Shown: in pieces, positions 28,876 through 41,060 of the stretch
Layout of the letters: each line of letters opens with the position of its first letter
Position numbering within the stretch: the first letter of the stretch is position 1
Source: Proteus hauseri ATCC 700826
GTDB taxonomy: Bacteria; Pseudomonadota; Gammaproteobacteria; Enterobacterales; Enterobacteriaceae
Length of the DNA: 64,000 nucleotides
Direction of reading: 5' to 3'
Assembly (NCBI RefSeq): GCF_001654965.1
Contig: NZ_LXEV01000017.1
Coordinates: 40,137 to 104,136 of the forward strand
Program-made: the position numbers and the translations under genes
Notes under the pieces: model-generated
The model's database searches: none
Told to the model about the DNA's origin: nothing
Seen by the model: the letters and a program-made list of their open reading frames with translations, nothing else

Positions 28876-29979
28876 ATGAGTAGCAGCCAAACGCTGGTTG
28901 TTAAACTAGGGACAAGTGTACTTACTGGTGGTTCACGACGTCTGAATCAATCTCATATTGTTGAGTTGGTTCGCCAATGTGCAAAACAACACGAACAAGG
29001 GCACCGCATTATTATTGTTACTTCTGGCGCAATTGCTGCTGGACGCGAGTATTTGAATTACCCCGATTTGCCAGCAACTATTGCTTCTAAGCAGTTATTA
29101 GCAGCAGTAGGACAAAGTGCATTAATTCAAGTATGGAAACAACTCTTTGCAATTTACGGCATTCATATTGGGCAGATGTTATTAACACGTGCTGATATTG
29201 AAGACAGAGAGCGTTTTCTTAATGCGCGAGATACGCTGAATGCTTTATTAGATAACCGTATTATTCCTGTTATCAATGAAAATGATGCTGTAGCAACCGC
29301 AGAAATTAAAGTGGGTGATAACGACAATCTTTCGGCTCTAGCGGCTATTTTAGGTGGCGCTGATAAACTGTTATTACTTACAGATATCGAAGGCCTTTAT
29401 ACCGCAGATCCTCGTAGTAATCCTGATGCTAAATTAATTCCAGAAGTTTTTGATATTAATGATGAATTACGCAAAGTAGCTGGTGATAGTGTGTCTGGTT
29501 TAGGAACAGGTGGTATGGCGACTAAACTTCAAGCTGCAACAGTAGCAGGGCGCGCTGGCATTGATGTTGTTATTGCAGCGGGTATTCAACCTGAAGTTAT
29601 TGCAAAAGTCATTAATGATGAGCCTGTTGGAACGTTATTTCATGGCCTAAAAAGTCCTCTTGAGACACGTAAAAGATGGATTTTTGGCGCACCTATAGCG
29701 GGTGTTATTGTGGTAGATGAAGGCGCAGAAAAAGCAATTAAAGAGAAGGGCAGTTCTTTATTACCAAAAGGTATTAAAGAAATTAAAGGTGATTTTTCCC
29801 GTGGATCTGTTATTCGCATTCAAAGCTTACAGGGAAAAGATCTTGCTCATGGTGTCGCTCATTATAATAGTGATGCATTACGCTTAATTGCAGGGCATCA
29901 TTCACAAGAGATCAGTCAAATATTAGGCTACGAGTATGGCAGTGTAGCTGTACATCGTGATGATATGATAGTCAGTTAA
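28876..29979 (+). CDS. proB: Glutamate 5-kinase
   Basis: A 367-residue enzyme, the E. coli length, that phosphorylates glutamate to gamma-glutamyl phosphate, the first and proline-inhibited step of proline synthesis. The amino-acid kinase domain (about 1-255; [42 protein letters not shown]) is followed by a C-terminal PUA domain. I start at ATG 28876 ([10 protein letters not shown]), which aligns with E. coli; an upstream in-frame ATG at 28864 adds four residues. proA follows after 12 bp. Confidence 0.96.
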   Translation: MSSSQTLVVKLGTSVLTGGSRRLNQSHIVELVRQCAKQHEQGHRIIIVTSGAIAAGREYLNYPDLPATIASKQLLAAVGQSALIQVWKQLFAIYGIHIGQMLLTRADIEDRERFLNARDTLNALLDNRIIPVINENDAVATAEIKVGDNDNLSALAAILGGADKLLLLTDIEGLYTADPRSNPDAKLIPEVFDINDELRKVAGDSVSGLGTGGMATKLQAATVAGRAGIDVVIAAGIQPEVIAKVINDEPVGTLFHGLKSPLETRKRWIFGAPIAGVIVVDEGAEKAIKEKGSSLLPKGIKEIKGDFSRGSVIRIQSLQGKDLAHGVAHYNSDALRLIAGHHSQEISQILGYEYGSVAVHRDDMIVS

Positions 29980-29991
29980 GGGTTCATCAAT

Positions 29992-31245
29992 ATGTTAGAA
30001 CAAATGGGTAAAGCCGCAAGAGAAGCCTCTTGGCACTTAGCGCAGCTTTCAACAGAACAGAAAAATCAGGCATTATTAATGATGGCTGATTTACTAGAGC
30101 AACAAGAAGCACAAATCTTAGCGGCAAACGAAAAAGATATGCAAGCGGCTCGTGATGCGAATATCAATAGCGCAATGTTAGATCGTTTATTGCTAACCAC
30201 TGAACGCCTAAAAGCAATCGCTGATGATGTGCGCCAAGTTTGTCGCTTAGAGGATCCTGTTGGTCAAGTTATTGATGGGCGTATATTAGATAGCGGATTA
30301 CGTTTAGAACGCCGCCGTGTTCCATTAGGTGTTGTGGGTGTTATTTATGAAGCTCGGCCTAATGTCACCATTGATGTCGCCTCTTTATGCCTAAAAACAG
30401 GTAATGCTGCCATTCTTCGTGGTGGTAAAGAAACGCATCATACTAATCAAGCTGTTGTTGCTGTTATTCAACAAGCTATGGAACAATGTGGTATTCCTGC
30501 GGCTGCGGTTCAAGCTATTGATAAACCAGATCGTGAATTAGTCGCGCAAATGCTAAAAATGGATCAATATATTGATATGTTGATCCCTCGAGGTGGTGCA
30601 GGATTGCATAAATTATGTCGTGAACAATCCACCATCCCTGTTATTACGGGCGGAATTGGTGTTTGCCATACTTTTGTGGATGAAAGTGCTGATTTAGACA
30701 AAGCGTTAACGGTGATTGTTAATGCAAAAGTACAACGTCCAAGTGCCTGTAATTCACTCGAAACTTTATTGATTCATGAAAACATTGCAGCCGATTTTTT
30801 GCCGCTATTAAGTGATGCAATGGCGGCTGAAAATGTGACTTTGCATGCAAGTGAAAAAGCACTTGCAGGGCTGAAAAAAGGTAATGCAAAGATTGTTGAT
30901 GTAAAAGATGCTGATTATTGTGATGAATGGTTATCTTTGGATCTCAATGTTGAAGTTGTTAGCGACTTGACGGCTGCAATTCAACATATTCGCCATTATG
31001 GTACAGCGCACTCTGATGCGATTTTAACGCAGTCTATCGCTAATGCAGATCGATTTGTACGCCAAGTAGATTCTGCGGCTGTTTATGTTAATGCGAGTAC
31101 TCGATTTACTGATGGTGGCCAATTTGGTTTAGGTGCTGAGGTTGCGGTGAGCACACAAAAACTTCACGCAAGAGGCCCTATGGGATTAGATGCGCTGACA
31201 ACTTATAAGTGGATTGGTTACGGCGATAATACCCTACGCCGCTAA
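29992..31245 (+). CDS. proA: Gamma-glutamyl phosphate reductase
   Basis: A 417-residue aldehyde-dehydrogenase-fold enzyme, the E. coli length. It reduces gamma-glutamyl phosphate with NADPH to glutamate semialdehyde, the second step of proline synthesis. The catalytic Cys lies in [12 protein letters not shown] near residue 255. [11 protein letters not shown] and the C-terminal [19 protein letters not shown] block are conserved. It forms an operon with proB and ends at a strong terminator. Confidence 0.97.
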   Translation: MLEQMGKAAREASWHLAQLSTEQKNQALLMMADLLEQQEAQILAANEKDMQAARDANINSAMLDRLLLTTERLKAIADDVRQVCRLEDPVGQVIDGRILDSGLRLERRRVPLGVVGVIYEARPNVTIDVASLCLKTGNAAILRGGKETHHTNQAVVAVIQQAMEQCGIPAAAVQAIDKPDRELVAQMLKMDQYIDMLIPRGGAGLHKLCREQSTIPVITGGIGVCHTFVDESADLDKALTVIVNAKVQRPSACNSLETLLIHENIAADFLPLLSDAMAAENVTLHASEKALAGLKKGNAKIVDVKDADYCDEWLSLDLNVEVVSDLTAAIQHIRHYGTAHSDAILTQSIANADRFVRQVDSAAVYVNASTRFTDGGQFGLGAEVAVSTQKLHARGPMGLDALTTYKWIGYGDNTLRR

Positions 31246-31264
31246 TAGCCAGTGTCTTATATTG

Positions 31265-31303
31265 AGCCATGCTTTTTATAAAGTGTGGCTTTATTTTTTT
31301 TTA
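31265..31303 (+). terminator. Terminator of proBA
   Basis: AGCCATGCTTT pairs over 11 positions (two G-U) with AAAGTGTGGCT around a TTAT loop, followed by a long T-rich tract. It ends 33 bp before the aroL TyrR box. Confidence 0.88.
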
Positions 31304-31335
31304 TTGTTAGGTATGATGTTTTACACTTTACATAT

Positions 31336-31353
31336 TGTAAATTATTAATTACA
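31336..31353. promoter_or_regulatory. TyrR box upstream of aroL
   Basis: TGTAAA-TTATTA-ATTACA matches the TyrR consensus TGTAAA-N6-TTTACA at 11 of 12 fixed positions and ends 20 bp before the aroL start. E. coli aroL is repressed by TyrR (with TrpR), so regulation appears conserved although the locus differs. Confidence 0.75.
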
Positions 31354-31373
31354 CCCTAAAAGGGGCACACACT

Positions 31374-31904
31374 ATGGAGATAGTGCATTTTATGGAAAAT
31401 ATCGTTTACCTTATCGGTCCACGAGGTGCAGGAAAAACAACAGTAGGTAAAGCGCTTTCTCTCTCTTTAAATCATGAGTTTATTGATACAGATTATTGGA
31501 TAACTAATAAATATCAACAAACTATATCATCCATGGTGGAGAATAAAGGCTGGGATTTTTTTCGCAAAATAGAATCGGAAGCATTAATCCAAGTTAGCCA
31601 ACCAAATAGAGTGATTTCTACTGGCGGTGGAATGATATTAGCCGATAATAATCGTACTTATATGAAATCTAGGGGTGTCACAATTTATTTACAGGCGTCA
31701 TTGGAAACACTAGTCTCTCGTTTATCAGATGATCCTAATGTAGCCCAAAGGCCAAGTTTAACGGGACAAACATTATTGAGCGAAGTACAAAGTGTGCTTA
31801 CAGAGCGTGAGGCATTATATTTACAATGTTCTGATATTATTGTTGATGCGGGATTATCAATAAGCGAAATTATTAAGACAATTCTCATAAAATTACCAAA
31901 ATAA
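31374..31904 (+). CDS. aroL: Shikimate kinase II
   Basis: A 176-residue P-loop kinase that phosphorylates shikimate at O3, the fifth step of the common aromatic pathway. Motifs are the Walker A GPRGAGKTT, the shikimate-binding DTDYW, and STGGGM. It resembles AroL (second GPRG) rather than AroK. The start at 31374 is supported by AGGGG with 8-base spacing; a second in-frame ATG at 31392 would align better with E. coli (MENIVYLIGPRG) but has a poorer RBS. A TyrR box lies in the leader. Confidence 0.9.
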   Translation: MEIVHFMENIVYLIGPRGAGKTTVGKALSLSLNHEFIDTDYWITNKYQQTISSMVENKGWDFFRKIESEALIQVSQPNRVISTGGGMILADNNRTYMKSRGVTIYLQASLETLVSRLSDDPNVAQRPSLTGQTLLSEVQSVLTEREALYLQCSDIIVDAGLSISEIIKTILIKLPK

Positions 31905-32006
31905 TTAAGAAGTCGTCTGATTCAAGGGTAAAAAAGACCATATCTATTTTATTTTCATCATATCCTATTTATAGTAAGGCTAATTATAGCAAAATGAGAT
32001 ATGGAT

Positions 32007-34166
32007 ATGATGTTGATAGCGTTTTTTAAAACACTATTTAAATTCTTATTTAGAGTAAGAATTGAAGGACTTGTTAACCAGTTTTCACAATATGAAAAAT
32101 GTATAATTACGCCGAATCATACTTCTTATATTGATGGAATATTATTACGCTTATTCTTACCTATTAATCCTGTATTTGCTGTTTATACCTCTGTTGCAAC
32201 TGCTAAAACGACGAAATGGTTAGGTCGTTATGCGGATATTGTACCTCTCGACCCCGCGAATCCAATGGCAGTGCGTCAACTTGTAAAAGAAGTTGAAAAG
32301 GGTCGTCCCGTTGTTATTTTTCCAGAAGGAAGAATTACAGTAACGAATGGATTAATGAAAATTTATGAAGGGGCTGCGTTCATTGCTGCAAAATCTGGTG
32401 CTAAAGTGGTTCCCGTTAGAATTGAAGGTGCTGAATTTAGTTATTTTTCGCGAGTACGCAAAAGTCTTAATATGAAGTGGAAGTTTTTTCCCCAATTCAT
32501 CATAAAAGTATTACCTGCCGTTGATTTACCTATGCCTGATGCAGAAAAATCCTCAGAACGTCGTCGATTAGCGGGTGAAATGCTACGTGATATTATGATG
32601 GACGCTATCATGCAAACTCGTGCTGAAATTACACTTTATGAAGCCTTTTTACGAGCAATGTCCCAATATGGACGCTTTAGCCCTTTAATTTCAGATATCA
32701 ACCTAAAAGAAGATACTTACAATGGGTTGTTGAAAAAATCATTAGGTATGAGTCGGTTAATTGAGCGCTACACTCAGCCAAATGAACGCGTTGGTTTATT
32801 ACTACCCAATACGACAGTAACGGCGGCTGCACTATTTGGTGCGACTATGCGCCAACGGGTTGTTGCAATGCTGAACTACACCGCAGGAAGTCTTGGTGTA
32901 CAAAATGCGATGAAAGCGGCATCTATTAAAACGATTTTTACCTCACGCCAGTTTTTAGAAAAAGGGAATTTATTACATATTCCTGAGCAAACGCCAGAAG
33001 CAAACTGGATCTATCTTGAAGATTTAAAAGATAGTGTAACCAGTGAAGATAAACGCTGGATCGCGAAACATCTTTTAATGCCACATAAAGCAATGTTGCC
33101 GCAAAAAGCAGAAGATGCTGCGGTTATCTTGTTTACTTCAGGTTCTGAAGGCACACCCAAAGGGGTTGTTCACAGCCATTCAAGTTTACTTGCTAACGTG
33201 GATCAAATTCGTGCTATTGCGGATTTTTCTCCGCGAGACCGTTTTATGTCGGCATTACCGTTATTCCATGCATTTGGATTAACCGCTTGTCTATTAACAC
33301 CTATTTGTTTAGGTGCCAGGGTATTCCTTTATCCAAGCCCATTGCATTATCGGGTGGTTCCTGAATTAGTTTATGACCAAAATTGTACAGTGCTATTTGG
33401 TACTTCAACATTTTTAGGCAACTACGGTAAATTTGCTCACCCATATGATTTCACTCGTGTGAGATATGTCGTTGCTGGGGCTGAAAAACTGTCAGAAGCA
33501 ACTCGTTTGTTATGGCAAGAAAAGTTTGGCATCCGTATTTTAGAAGGGTATGGCGTAACAGAATGTGCGCCAGTCGTTTCTATTAACGTACCAATGAGTG
33601 CAAAAACACATACTGTTGGACGTTTATTACCAGCAATGGAGTGGCGACTAATTTCTGTTTCAGGAATTGCACAAGGGGGACGTTTGCAATTACGCGGTCC
33701 TAACGTAATGAAAGGCTACTTAAGAGTAGAAGCACCTGACAAATTAGAAGTGCCTGTAGCAATAAATGCTGAAGGTATTGAAGAAGAAGGTTGGTACGAC
33801 ACAGGTGATATCGTCACAATTGATAGCGAAGGATTTTGCACGATAAAAGGTCGTGTAAAACGTTTTGCAAAAATAGCAGGTGAAATGGTTTCTCTTGAAG
33901 GGGTTGAGCAACTAGCTCGTAAAGCATCTTCAGGTGAACATGCTGCTGTGACTATTAGTGATGTACGCAGAGGTGAATCACTAGTGCTATTTACTACAGA
34001 TAAGCAGCTCGATAGAAGTCAACTTTCGACAATAGCCAAATCAGAAGGTGTCGCTGAAATTGCTGTTCCAAGAGATATCCGTTTTATCAAAGACATTCCT
34101 GTTTTGGGAAGTGGGAAAACGGATTTTGTTTCATTGAAAAAACTCGCTGAACAGGGAATTAGCTAA
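32007..34166 (+). CDS. aas: Bifunctional 2-acyl-GPE acyltransferase / acyl-ACP synthetase
   Basis: A 719-residue inner-membrane enzyme, the E. coli length, that re-acylates lysophosphatidylethanolamine. An N-terminal PlsC-type acyltransferase (about 1-210; [17 protein letters not shown]) is joined to an AMP-forming ligase (about 230-719; [36 protein letters not shown]). In-frame ATGs lie at 32001, 32007 and 32010; I use 32007 for SD spacing and length. The stop overlaps the lplT start (TAATG), so the pair is coupled. Confidence 0.95.
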   Translation: MMLIAFFKTLFKFLFRVRIEGLVNQFSQYEKCIITPNHTSYIDGILLRLFLPINPVFAVYTSVATAKTTKWLGRYADIVPLDPANPMAVRQLVKEVEKGRPVVIFPEGRITVTNGLMKIYEGAAFIAAKSGAKVVPVRIEGAEFSYFSRVRKSLNMKWKFFPQFIIKVLPAVDLPMPDAEKSSERRRLAGEMLRDIMMDAIMQTRAEITLYEAFLRAMSQYGRFSPLISDINLKEDTYNGLLKKSLGMSRLIERYTQPNERVGLLLPNTTVTAAALFGATMRQRVVAMLNYTAGSLGVQNAMKAASIKTIFTSRQFLEKGNLLHIPEQTPEANWIYLEDLKDSVTSEDKRWIAKHLLMPHKAMLPQKAEDAAVILFTSGSEGTPKGVVHSHSSLLANVDQIRAIADFSPRDRFMSALPLFHAFGLTACLLTPICLGARVFLYPSPLHYRVVPELVYDQNCTVLFGTSTFLGNYGKFAHPYDFTRVRYVVAGAEKLSEATRLLWQEKFGIRILEGYGVTECAPVVSINVPMSAKTHTVGRLLPAMEWRLISVSGIAQGGRLQLRGPNVMKGYLRVEAPDKLEVPVAINAEGIEEEGWYDTGDIVTIDSEGFCTIKGRVKRFAKIAGEMVSLEGVEQLARKASSGEHAAVTISDVRRGESLVLFTTDKQLDRSQLSTIAKSEGVAEIAVPRDIRFIKDIPVLGSGKTDFVSLKKLAEQGIS

Positions 34167-35365
34167 TGTCAGAAAATATCAGCCAGCTTCCTTTAATGAG
34201 TAAGGGAATGAAAGCTGTTCTTTTATCGCAATTTCTTTCAGCCTTTGCTGACAACGCGTTACTTTTTGCGATATTAGCTCAGTTTAAATCAGCTCTTTAT
34301 CCTGAATGGAGCCAACCTGTTTTACAAATGGTTTTTGTGCTGGCTTTTATTTTATTAGCCCCTTTTGTTGGACAGGTTGCAGATCGTCACCCTAAAGGTA
34401 GGGTGATGCTGAGCGGAAATATTCTAAAGTTTGTTGGCGCATTTCTTATTTGTGTTGGCTCTGATCCTTTCTTGGGATATGCCTTAGTTGGTATTGGTGC
34501 GGCGGTTTATTCTCCTGCTAAATATGGCATTTTGGGTGAATTAACAGATGGTGAAAGACTCGTTAAAGCAAATGGGCTGATGGAGGCCTCAACAATTGCT
34601 GCTATTTTATTAGGTTCAGTCATTGGTGGGCTGTTATCTGATTGGAGCATTGTATTCGCATTGGGCGTTTGTGCTGCAATGTATGCATTAGCGGTATTTT
34701 TCAACTTTGGCATTCCTAAATTATCAGTGGCTCAAATTGGTCGAGGCTGGAACATTAAAAAAATGTTCACTCAATTTATTGAGGCTTGTAAAACATTGTG
34801 GAGCGATAAAGAAAGTCGTTTTTCTTTAGTCGGTACCAGTATGTTTTGGGGCGCCGGCGTCACCTTACGCTTTTTACTGGTACAATGGGTGCCTATCGCA
34901 TTGGGTATGACGGATAATACAACGCCAACTGTTTTAAATGCGATGGTGGCTATTGGCATAGTGGTTGGTGCTGGATTAGCGGCTAAGTTTGTTACATTAA
35001 AAACGGTTCGCCGCTGTATGCCTGCGGGTGTATTAATTGGTCTTGGCGTGGTTTATTTCTCACTACAAACCACTATCATTCCATCTTATTTAATTTTAAT
35101 TATCATTGGTATTTTTGGTGGTTTCTTTGTGGTTCCATTAAATGCGTTATTGCAAGACAAAGGAAAACACAGCGTTGGTGCGGGTAATGCAATTGCTGTG
35201 CAAAATCTTGGCGAAAACTCAGCCATGCTATTAATGTTAGGGCTATTTTCCCTTGTGACTAGTTTCGGCGTTTCAGTTGTGAGCATTGGTATTGGTTTTG
35301 GGGCGATATTCGCACTAGCTATTGGTGGATTGTGGATATGGGATTACACAAGAAAGAAATCTTAA
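34166..35365 (+). CDS. lplT: Lysophospholipid transporter LplT
   Basis: A 399-residue major facilitator protein with about 12 membrane helices (E. coli 397). LplT flips lysophospholipid, mainly lyso-PE, across the inner membrane to Aas for re-acylation. [14 protein letters not shown] at the start and [13 protein letters not shown] in the loop 2-3 region match the family. It is translationally coupled to aas by a one-base overlap. Confidence 0.96.
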   Translation: MSENISQLPLMSKGMKAVLLSQFLSAFADNALLFAILAQFKSALYPEWSQPVLQMVFVLAFILLAPFVGQVADRHPKGRVMLSGNILKFVGAFLICVGSDPFLGYALVGIGAAVYSPAKYGILGELTDGERLVKANGLMEASTIAAILLGSVIGGLLSDWSIVFALGVCAAMYALAVFFNFGIPKLSVAQIGRGWNIKKMFTQFIEACKTLWSDKESRFSLVGTSMFWGAGVTLRFLLVQWVPIALGMTDNTTPTVLNAMVAIGIVVGAGLAAKFVTLKTVRRCMPAGVLIGLGVVYFSLQTTIIPSYLILIIIGIFGGFFVVPLNALLQDKGKHSVGAGNAIAVQNLGENSAMLLMLGLFSLVTSFGVSVVSIGIGFGAIFALAIGGLWIWDYTRKKS

Positions 35366-35400
35366 CTATTGAATTTTGAATAGAGGTCAACATTACCTTA

Positions 35401-35907
35401 ATGATAAATAATGATGAAATGACTCGCCTTAGTATTGAGGTGGGTAAAGTATTAATCGAAAAAAAAAGTACATTAACAACAGCAGAATCTTGTACAGGTG
35501 GATGGATTGCCAAAGTCATCACAGATATAGCAGGAAGTTCTGACTATTATCATCGAGGCTTTGTGACTTACAGCAACGAAGCCAAACATGAAATGATTGG
35601 TGTTAATGAACAAACTTTACTTGAATATGGTGCTGTTAGCGAAGAAGTCGTTTGCCAAATGGCAAAAGGTGCATTATTAGCGGCAAATGCTGATTTTGCA
35701 GTCTCTGTTAGCGGCATAGCTGGCCCTGGTGGCGGAAGTGCAGAAAAACCTGTTGGACTGGTTTGGTTTGGTTTTGCAGCAAGAACCGTAAAGGGTATTC
35801 ATGTGAGTGCAAAACACTGTATATTTGCAGGTTCTCGTGAGCAAGTAAGAGCGCAATCCGTTGTTTTTTCTTTAAAATCAATGCTTAAAGAAATTATCAA
35901 TAATTAA
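35401..35907 (+). CDS. pncC: Nicotinamide-nucleotide amidase PncC
   Basis: A 168-residue CinA-C domain enzyme that deamidates NMN to NaMN in NAD recycling. The conserved TTAESCTGGWIAKVITDIAGSS (catalytic Ser in AESCTGG) and VSGIAGPGGGSAEKPVGLVW are present. It lies directly upstream of recA, as ygaD/pncC does in E. coli. Confidence 0.95.
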   Translation: MINNDEMTRLSIEVGKVLIEKKSTLTTAESCTGGWIAKVITDIAGSSDYYHRGFVTYSNEAKHEMIGVNEQTLLEYGAVSEEVVCQMAKGALLAANADFAVSVSGIAGPGGGSAEKPVGLVWFGFAARTVKGIHVSAKHCIFAGSREQVRAQSVVFSLKSMLKEIINN

Positions 35908-35908
35908 C

Positions 35909-35936
35909 TTGATACTGTATGATTATACAGTATAAT
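35909..35936 (+). promoter_or_regulatory. recA promoter with embedded LexA box
   Basis: TTGATA (35909-35914) and TATAAT (35931-35936) with 16-bp spacing flank TACTGTATGATTATACAGTA (35913-35932), a perfect CTGT-N8-ACAG SOS box. The layout is nearly that of E. coli recA: LexA sits between -35 and -10. Confidence 0.95.
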
Positions 35937-36016
35937 AAATTTCAACAAGCAAAATCATATACGTTTTAATGGTAGTGAACCCAACTTTTATGCTTCACTG
36001 CCCAGAGGGAGATAAC

Positions 36017-37084
36017 ATGGCTATTGATGAAAACAAACAAAAAGCACTGGCCGCAGCACTTGGCCAAATTGAAAAACAATTTGGTAAAGGGTCTATCATG
36101 CGTCTGGGTGAAGATCGTTCAATGAACGTTGAAACCATCTCTACAGGTTCTTTATCATTAGACGTTGCATTAGGTGCTGGTGGTTTGCCTCGTGGTCGTA
36201 TTGTTGAAATCTATGGGCCAGAATCTTCAGGTAAAACAACATTAACATTACAAGTTATCGCATCCGCTCAACGTGAAGGTAAAATCTGTGCTTTTATCGA
36301 TGCTGAACACGCATTAGATCCAATTTATGCACAAAAGCTAGGTGTTGATATTGATAACCTATTATGTTCACAACCCGATACGGGTGAACAAGCTCTGGAA
36401 ATTTGTGATGCGTTATCTCGCTCTGGTGCTGTCGATGTTATCGTTGTTGACTCCGTTGCTGCATTAACACCAAAAGCTGAAATTGAAGGCGAAATAGGTG
36501 ACTCACACGTTGGTTTAGCTGCTCGTATGATGAGCCAGGCTATGCGCAAATTAGCGGGTAACCTGAAAAACTCTAACACACTCCTTATTTTCATTAACCA
36601 AATTCGTATGAAAATTGGTGTGATGTTTGGTAACCCTGAAACAACAACTGGCGGTAATGCACTTAAGTTTTATGCTTCGGTTCGTTTAGATATCCGCCGT
36701 ATTGGTTCAGTGAAAAATGGTGATGAAGTTGTTGGTAGCGAAACTCGCGTTAAAGTCGTTAAAAATAAAATCGCAGCACCATTTAAACAAGCTGAATTCC
36801 AAATTATGTACGGTGAAGGAATTAACACATTTGGTGAATTAATCGATTTAGGCGTGAAACATAAATTGGTTGAAAAAGCAGGTGCTTGGTATAGCTACAA
36901 TGGTGAGAAAATTGGTCAGGGTAAAGCTAACTCAACCAATTATTTAAAAGAACACCCAGAAATGTACAATGAATTAAACACTAAATTACGTGAAATGTTA
37001 TTAAATCACGCGGGTGAATTCACGAGTGCAGCTGATTTTGCTGGCGATGATGCTGGTAAAGATATTGAAGAAACTGAAGAATAA
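36017..37084 (+). CDS. recA: Recombinase RecA
   Basis: A 355-residue strand-exchange ATPase and LexA co-protease. Walker [10 protein letters not shown] begins at residue 67, with [12 protein letters not shown] and [21 protein letters not shown] (DNA-binding L2) following, and an acidic C-terminus ([12 protein letters not shown]). ATG 36017 has GAGGGAG just upstream. The longer frame from 35969 lies in the 5' leader. It is LexA-controlled. recX, which follows recA in most enterobacteria, is not present. Confidence 0.99.
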   Translation: MAIDENKQKALAAALGQIEKQFGKGSIMRLGEDRSMNVETISTGSLSLDVALGAGGLPRGRIVEIYGPESSGKTTLTLQVIASAQREGKICAFIDAEHALDPIYAQKLGVDIDNLLCSQPDTGEQALEICDALSRSGAVDVIVVDSVAALTPKAEIEGEIGDSHVGLAARMMSQAMRKLAGNLKNSNTLLIFINQIRMKIGVMFGNPETTTGGNALKFYASVRLDIRRIGSVKNGDEVVGSETRVKVVKNKIAAPFKQAEFQIMYGEGINTFGELIDLGVKHKLVEKAGAWYSYNGEKIGQGKANSTNYLKEHPEMYNELNTKLREMLLNHAGEFTSAADFAGDDAGKDIEETEE

Positions 37085-37190
37085 TCTTTATATGAGACAA
37101 ATATTGTTGCGTTAATACTATAAACTCTACATTGTTATAAAAATAACAACATTTTATTAGTTAATTAACGTGATATTGATTGTTTTAGAA

Positions 37191-37217
37191 AAAGGCGCAT
37201 GAAAATGCGCTTTTTTG
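37191..37217 (+). terminator. Terminator downstream of recA
   Basis: GCGCAT-GAAA-ATGCGC with a stable GNRA-type loop, followed by six T. It lies about 110 bp after the recA stop, leaving a long 3' untranslated region. Confidence 0.8.
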
Positions 37218-37985
37218 TTTTTGTATATTGTCATTTTATTGATTATTTTTCTTTTGTCTATTTTAAATTCTTATGTTTTTTGTTTTTGTGGTTTTTACTG
37301 TTGCAATGCTAACAATAACGATATTTTAATCTAATGGTTGGAGGTATTGTTATATAAATCAATATATAGTGAAATATTAATGATATATTATCTTAAGTTA
37401 TTAATGAAAATGATAACTATTAATGATTTTATATTCTAAATGTATTGAAATTTTTGATGCGTTAATATTAATAACAACAATATATTTGAATGCTTTGATG
37501 TTGTTTTTTTAGCTACATTTTTTTATTTTATTAATTGTATGATAATAAATTCTTTAAATTTATATAGTTAACGCTATCATTTTTTATTTATTAACAATAA
37601 CAAATGGTGTTTTCTTTCTTTAGAACAGTAAAAGAAAAAATAAATGTGAATCAGAGATGGCTATTTAATTAATAATGAGATAAACCTTAATAAGAAATAC
37701 TTTTTAATAATTACAAAATGAAAATATTTTTATTGCCTTCGCTAGTTTTGCTTTATTTCTTCTTATTTCAATAAAAGTATCATTCTTGGTACACAATCCT
37801 ACTTTCAGAAAAAAACTAGACGATTTACAATGTCAACACGAATAAGTTTATCGGGGGTTTTACTTCTGACCGAAGAAATTCTATCTTATCCCTACTTATA
37901 TATTCGTTGGTTAAGTAGAGGTAACAATAACCTCCTCTTACTAAATTTCTAATTTCTGTTTTTCCAGCTTGATTTCGGGATAATT
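37218..37985. other. AT-rich gene-free gap between recA and alaS (recX absent)
   Basis: About 770 bp of very AT-rich DNA, packed with stop codons in all frames, where recX sits in E. coli. I see no recX remnant and no credible ORF or RNA gene. The last 100 bp hold the alaS leader, with an imperfect hairpin (GAGGT/ACCTC at about 37918-37934). The alaS promoter must lie within this region but was not pinned down. Confidence 0.6.
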
Positions 37986-40613
37986 ATGAGCAAAAGCACC
38001 GCTGAGATCCGTCAGGCGTTTCTCGACTTTTTTCATACTAAAGGACATCAAATAGTACCAAGCAGTTCTTTGGTTCCAAATAACGATCCAACATTGCTGT
38101 TTACGAACGCAGGGATGAACCAATTTAAAGATGTATTTCTTGGATTGGACAATAGACCTTATTCCCGAGCGACAACCGCGCAACGCTGTGTGCGTGCGGG
38201 TGGTAAACATAATGATTTAGAAAATGTGGGTTATACTGCGCGTCACCATACTTTTTTTGAAATGCTTGGTAATTTCAGCTTCGGTGACTATTTCAAACAT
38301 GATGCAATCAACTTTGCGTGGGAATTATTAACTGGCAAAGAGTGGTTTAATTTACCTAAAGAAAGACTTTGGGTAACAGTTTATGCCAGCGATGATGAAG
38401 CATATGATATTTGGAATAAAGAAATAGGTATTCCACAAGAACGTATTATCCGTATTGGCGACAATAAAGGTGCGCCATTTGCATCCGATAACTTCTGGCA
38501 AATGGGCGACACAGGGCCTTGTGGCCCATGTACTGAAATATTTTATGATCATGGTGACCATATTTGGGGCGGCCCTCCAGGATCACCTGAAGAAGACGGC
38601 GACCGTTATATTGAGATCTGGAATATCGTCTTTATGCAATTTAACCGTAAATCAGATGGCACAATGGATCCATTGCCAAAACCTTCTGTTGATACGGGAA
38701 TGGGGCTAGAGCGTATTACGGCAGTCCTACAGCATGTAAATTCTAACTATGATATTGATTTATTCCGTTCATTAATTGAATCTGTCGCAAAAGTAACTAA
38801 TGCTTCAGATTTAAGTAATAAATCACTACGCGTTATTGCTGACCATATTCGTTCATGTTCATTCCTGATTTGTGATGGTGTTATCCCTTCAAATGAAGGT
38901 CGTGGATATGTTCTACGCCGAATTATTCGTCGTGCTGTACGTCATGGTTATATGTTGGGCGCGAAAGATACTTTCTTCTATAAATTAGTTGCTCCATTAA
39001 TTGATGTAATGGCAGAAGCGGGTGAAGAACTTAAACGTCAGCGTGTTACTGTTGAAAAAGTTCTACAAACAGAAGAAGAACAGTTTGCACGTACCTTAGA
39101 GCGCGGTCTTCAATTATTAGATGATGAACTTGCACAATTAACGGATAATGTTCTTCCAGGTGAAACAGCATTCCGTCTTTATGATACTTATGGTTTCCCT
39201 CTTGATTTAACTGCTGACGTTTGTCGCGAAAGAAATATCAAAGTTGATGAAGACGGCTTTGAAGTGGCAATGGAAGAGCAACGTAAGCGTGCTCGTGAAT
39301 CAAGTGGTTTTGGTACTGACTATAATGATTTAATCAAAGTTGATAGCCGTAGTGATTTCTCTGGTTATGAGCATAATGAACAGCAGGGTACAATCACTGC
39401 GATTTTCCATAATGGTCAAGCTGTTACGGAGCTTAAATCGGGTGAAGAAGGTATTATCTTCTTAAATAAAACCTCATTTTATGCAGAATCTGGCGGTCAG
39501 GTTGGTGATAAAGGTCTATTAATTGGCAAAGATAGCCAATTTGAAGTGACTGATACGCAAAAATACGGTAAAGCTATTGGTCATATTGGTAAGGTTAATT
39601 CAGGTTCATTTATTGTTAACCATAAAATTAATGCCACTATTGATGTTGCACGCCGTGATGCTATTCGTTTAAACCACTCTGCAACTCACTTATTACATGC
39701 TGCATTGCGCCAAGTATTAGGTACGCATGTAACGCAGAAAGGTTCTTTAGTTAGCGATAAATACCTGCGTTTTGACTTCTCGCATTTTGAAGCGGTAAAA
39801 CCAGAACAATTACGTGAAATTGAAGATATCGTCAATGCTCAAATCCGTCTAAATTCACCTGTTGTTACAGAGTTGATGGATCTTGAAGATGCCAAAGAAA
39901 AAGGTGCTATGGCACTCTTTGGTGAAAAATATGATGAACGTGTTCGTGTTTTAACGATGGGTGATTTTTCTACCGAGCTTTGTGGGGGGACTCATGCATC
40001 TAGAACGGGTGATATTGGTTTATTCCGTATTACCAGTGAATCAGGCACAGCGGCTGGCGTCCGTCGTATTGAGGCAATTACTGGTGTGGCTGCCATTGAG
40101 AGCATTCATGAACAATCTGATTTGATTTCTCTTGTTGCTCAGGTTCTAAAAAGTGATGGTACAAACTTGGTTGAAAGAATTAAAACTGTCCAAGAAAAAT
40201 ACCGTGTATTAGAAAAAGAACTCCAACATTTGAAAGACCAACAAGCAGCTCAAGAAAGTTCTTCGTTGGGACATCAGGCTAAAAATGTGAAAGGTATCAA
40301 ACTTTTAGTTCGTGAGCTGAATAATGTCGAGCCAAAAATGTTAAGAACAATGGTTGATGATTTAAAAAATCAATTGGGTTCAGCAATAATTGTGCTTTCT
40401 ACTATTTCTGATGGTAAAGTGAGTTTAATTGTTGGGGTCACTAAGGATTTGACTGCTAAAGTTAAAGCTGGTGAATTGATTAGTTTTGTAGCACAGCAAA
40501 TCGGTGGTAAAGGCGGTGGTCGCCCTGATATGGCTCAAGCAGGCGGTACAGATGTAAATGCATTACCTGCTGCTTTAGCGAGTGTTGACGAGTGGGTTGA
40601 ATCGCATCTTTAA
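37986..40613 (+). CDS. alaS: Alanyl-tRNA synthetase
   Basis: An 875-residue class II synthetase (E. coli 876) that charges tRNA-Ala. The aminoacylation domain starts [21 protein letters not shown] and contains [14 protein letters not shown]. The editing domain carries [11 protein letters not shown] (His564, His568) and a Cys in TELCGGTH. The C-Ala domain ends with [15 protein letters not shown]. Neighbours recA and csrA match the E. coli order. Confidence 0.98.
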   Translation: MSKSTAEIRQAFLDFFHTKGHQIVPSSSLVPNNDPTLLFTNAGMNQFKDVFLGLDNRPYSRATTAQRCVRAGGKHNDLENVGYTARHHTFFEMLGNFSFGDYFKHDAINFAWELLTGKEWFNLPKERLWVTVYASDDEAYDIWNKEIGIPQERIIRIGDNKGAPFASDNFWQMGDTGPCGPCTEIFYDHGDHIWGGPPGSPEEDGDRYIEIWNIVFMQFNRKSDGTMDPLPKPSVDTGMGLERITAVLQHVNSNYDIDLFRSLIESVAKVTNASDLSNKSLRVIADHIRSCSFLICDGVIPSNEGRGYVLRRIIRRAVRHGYMLGAKDTFFYKLVAPLIDVMAEAGEELKRQRVTVEKVLQTEEEQFARTLERGLQLLDDELAQLTDNVLPGETAFRLYDTYGFPLDLTADVCRERNIKVDEDGFEVAMEEQRKRARESSGFGTDYNDLIKVDSRSDFSGYEHNEQQGTITAIFHNGQAVTELKSGEEGIIFLNKTSFYAESGGQVGDKGLLIGKDSQFEVTDTQKYGKAIGHIGKVNSGSFIVNHKINATIDVARRDAIRLNHSATHLLHAALRQVLGTHVTQKGSLVSDKYLRFDFSHFEAVKPEQLREIEDIVNAQIRLNSPVVTELMDLEDAKEKGAMALFGEKYDERVRVLTMGDFSTELCGGTHASRTGDIGLFRITSESGTAAGVRRIEAITGVAAIESIHEQSDLISLVAQVLKSDGTNLVERIKTVQEKYRVLEKELQHLKDQQAAQESSSLGHQAKNVKGIKLLVRELNNVEPKMLRTMVDDLKNQLGSAIIVLSTISDGKVSLIVGVTKDLTAKVKAGELISFVAQQIGGKGGGRPDMAQAGGTDVNALPAALASVDEWVESHL

Positions 40614-40631
40614 GCGATGACTACCTGAAAA

Positions 40632-40667
40632 AAGGCGTTATTCCCTATTTTATAGGGATAATGCCTT
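40632..40667 (+). other. Long hairpin after alaS
   Basis: AAGGCGTTATTCCCTAT pairs with ATAGGGATAATGCCTT, about 16 bp with one G-U and one bulged T. No strong T-run follows. It may be the alaS 3' end or separate alaS from csrA transcripts. Confidence 0.6.
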
Positions 40668-40834
40668 ATAGAGATGTTGAAGATTCGTTAAATATTCAAT
40701 GAGAAAATTTATATTTTGTTATGAAGTATAAGTGACTTGTGATAAATAATGATTATACGAATTGACAATGTATGATGGATAATGGCCGGGAAATTCTAGA
40801 GACCCGACTCTTGTAAATTTTCAAGGAGCAAAGA

Positions 40835-41023
40835 ATGCTTATTCTAACTCGTCGAGTTGGTGAAACGCTTATGATAGGCGATGATGTAACCGTAACCGTT
40901 TTAGGGGTTAAGGGTAATCAGGTACGGATTGGCGTAAATGCACCCAAAGAAGTCTCTGTCCATCGCGAAGAGATCTATCAACGAATTCAGGCCGAGAAAT
41001 CTCAGCCTACAGATAACTACTAA
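40835..41023 (+). CDS. csrA: Carbon storage regulator CsrA
   Basis: A 62-residue RNA-binding dimer that binds GGA motifs in leaders to control translation and stability; in Proteus and E. coli relatives it affects motility, biofilm and metabolism. The RNA-contact residues MLILTRR and VHREE (Arg44) are conserved. The RBS AAGGAGC contains a GGA that CsrA itself could bind, as in E. coli autoregulation. It follows alaS and precedes the tRNA cluster. Confidence 0.98.
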   Translation: MLILTRRVGETLMIGDDVTVTVLGVKGNQVRIGVNAPKEVSVHREEIYQRIQAEKSQPTDNY

Positions 41024-41060
41024 ACGATATCCAATTATTAGCTAGTTATAATTCATTCGT

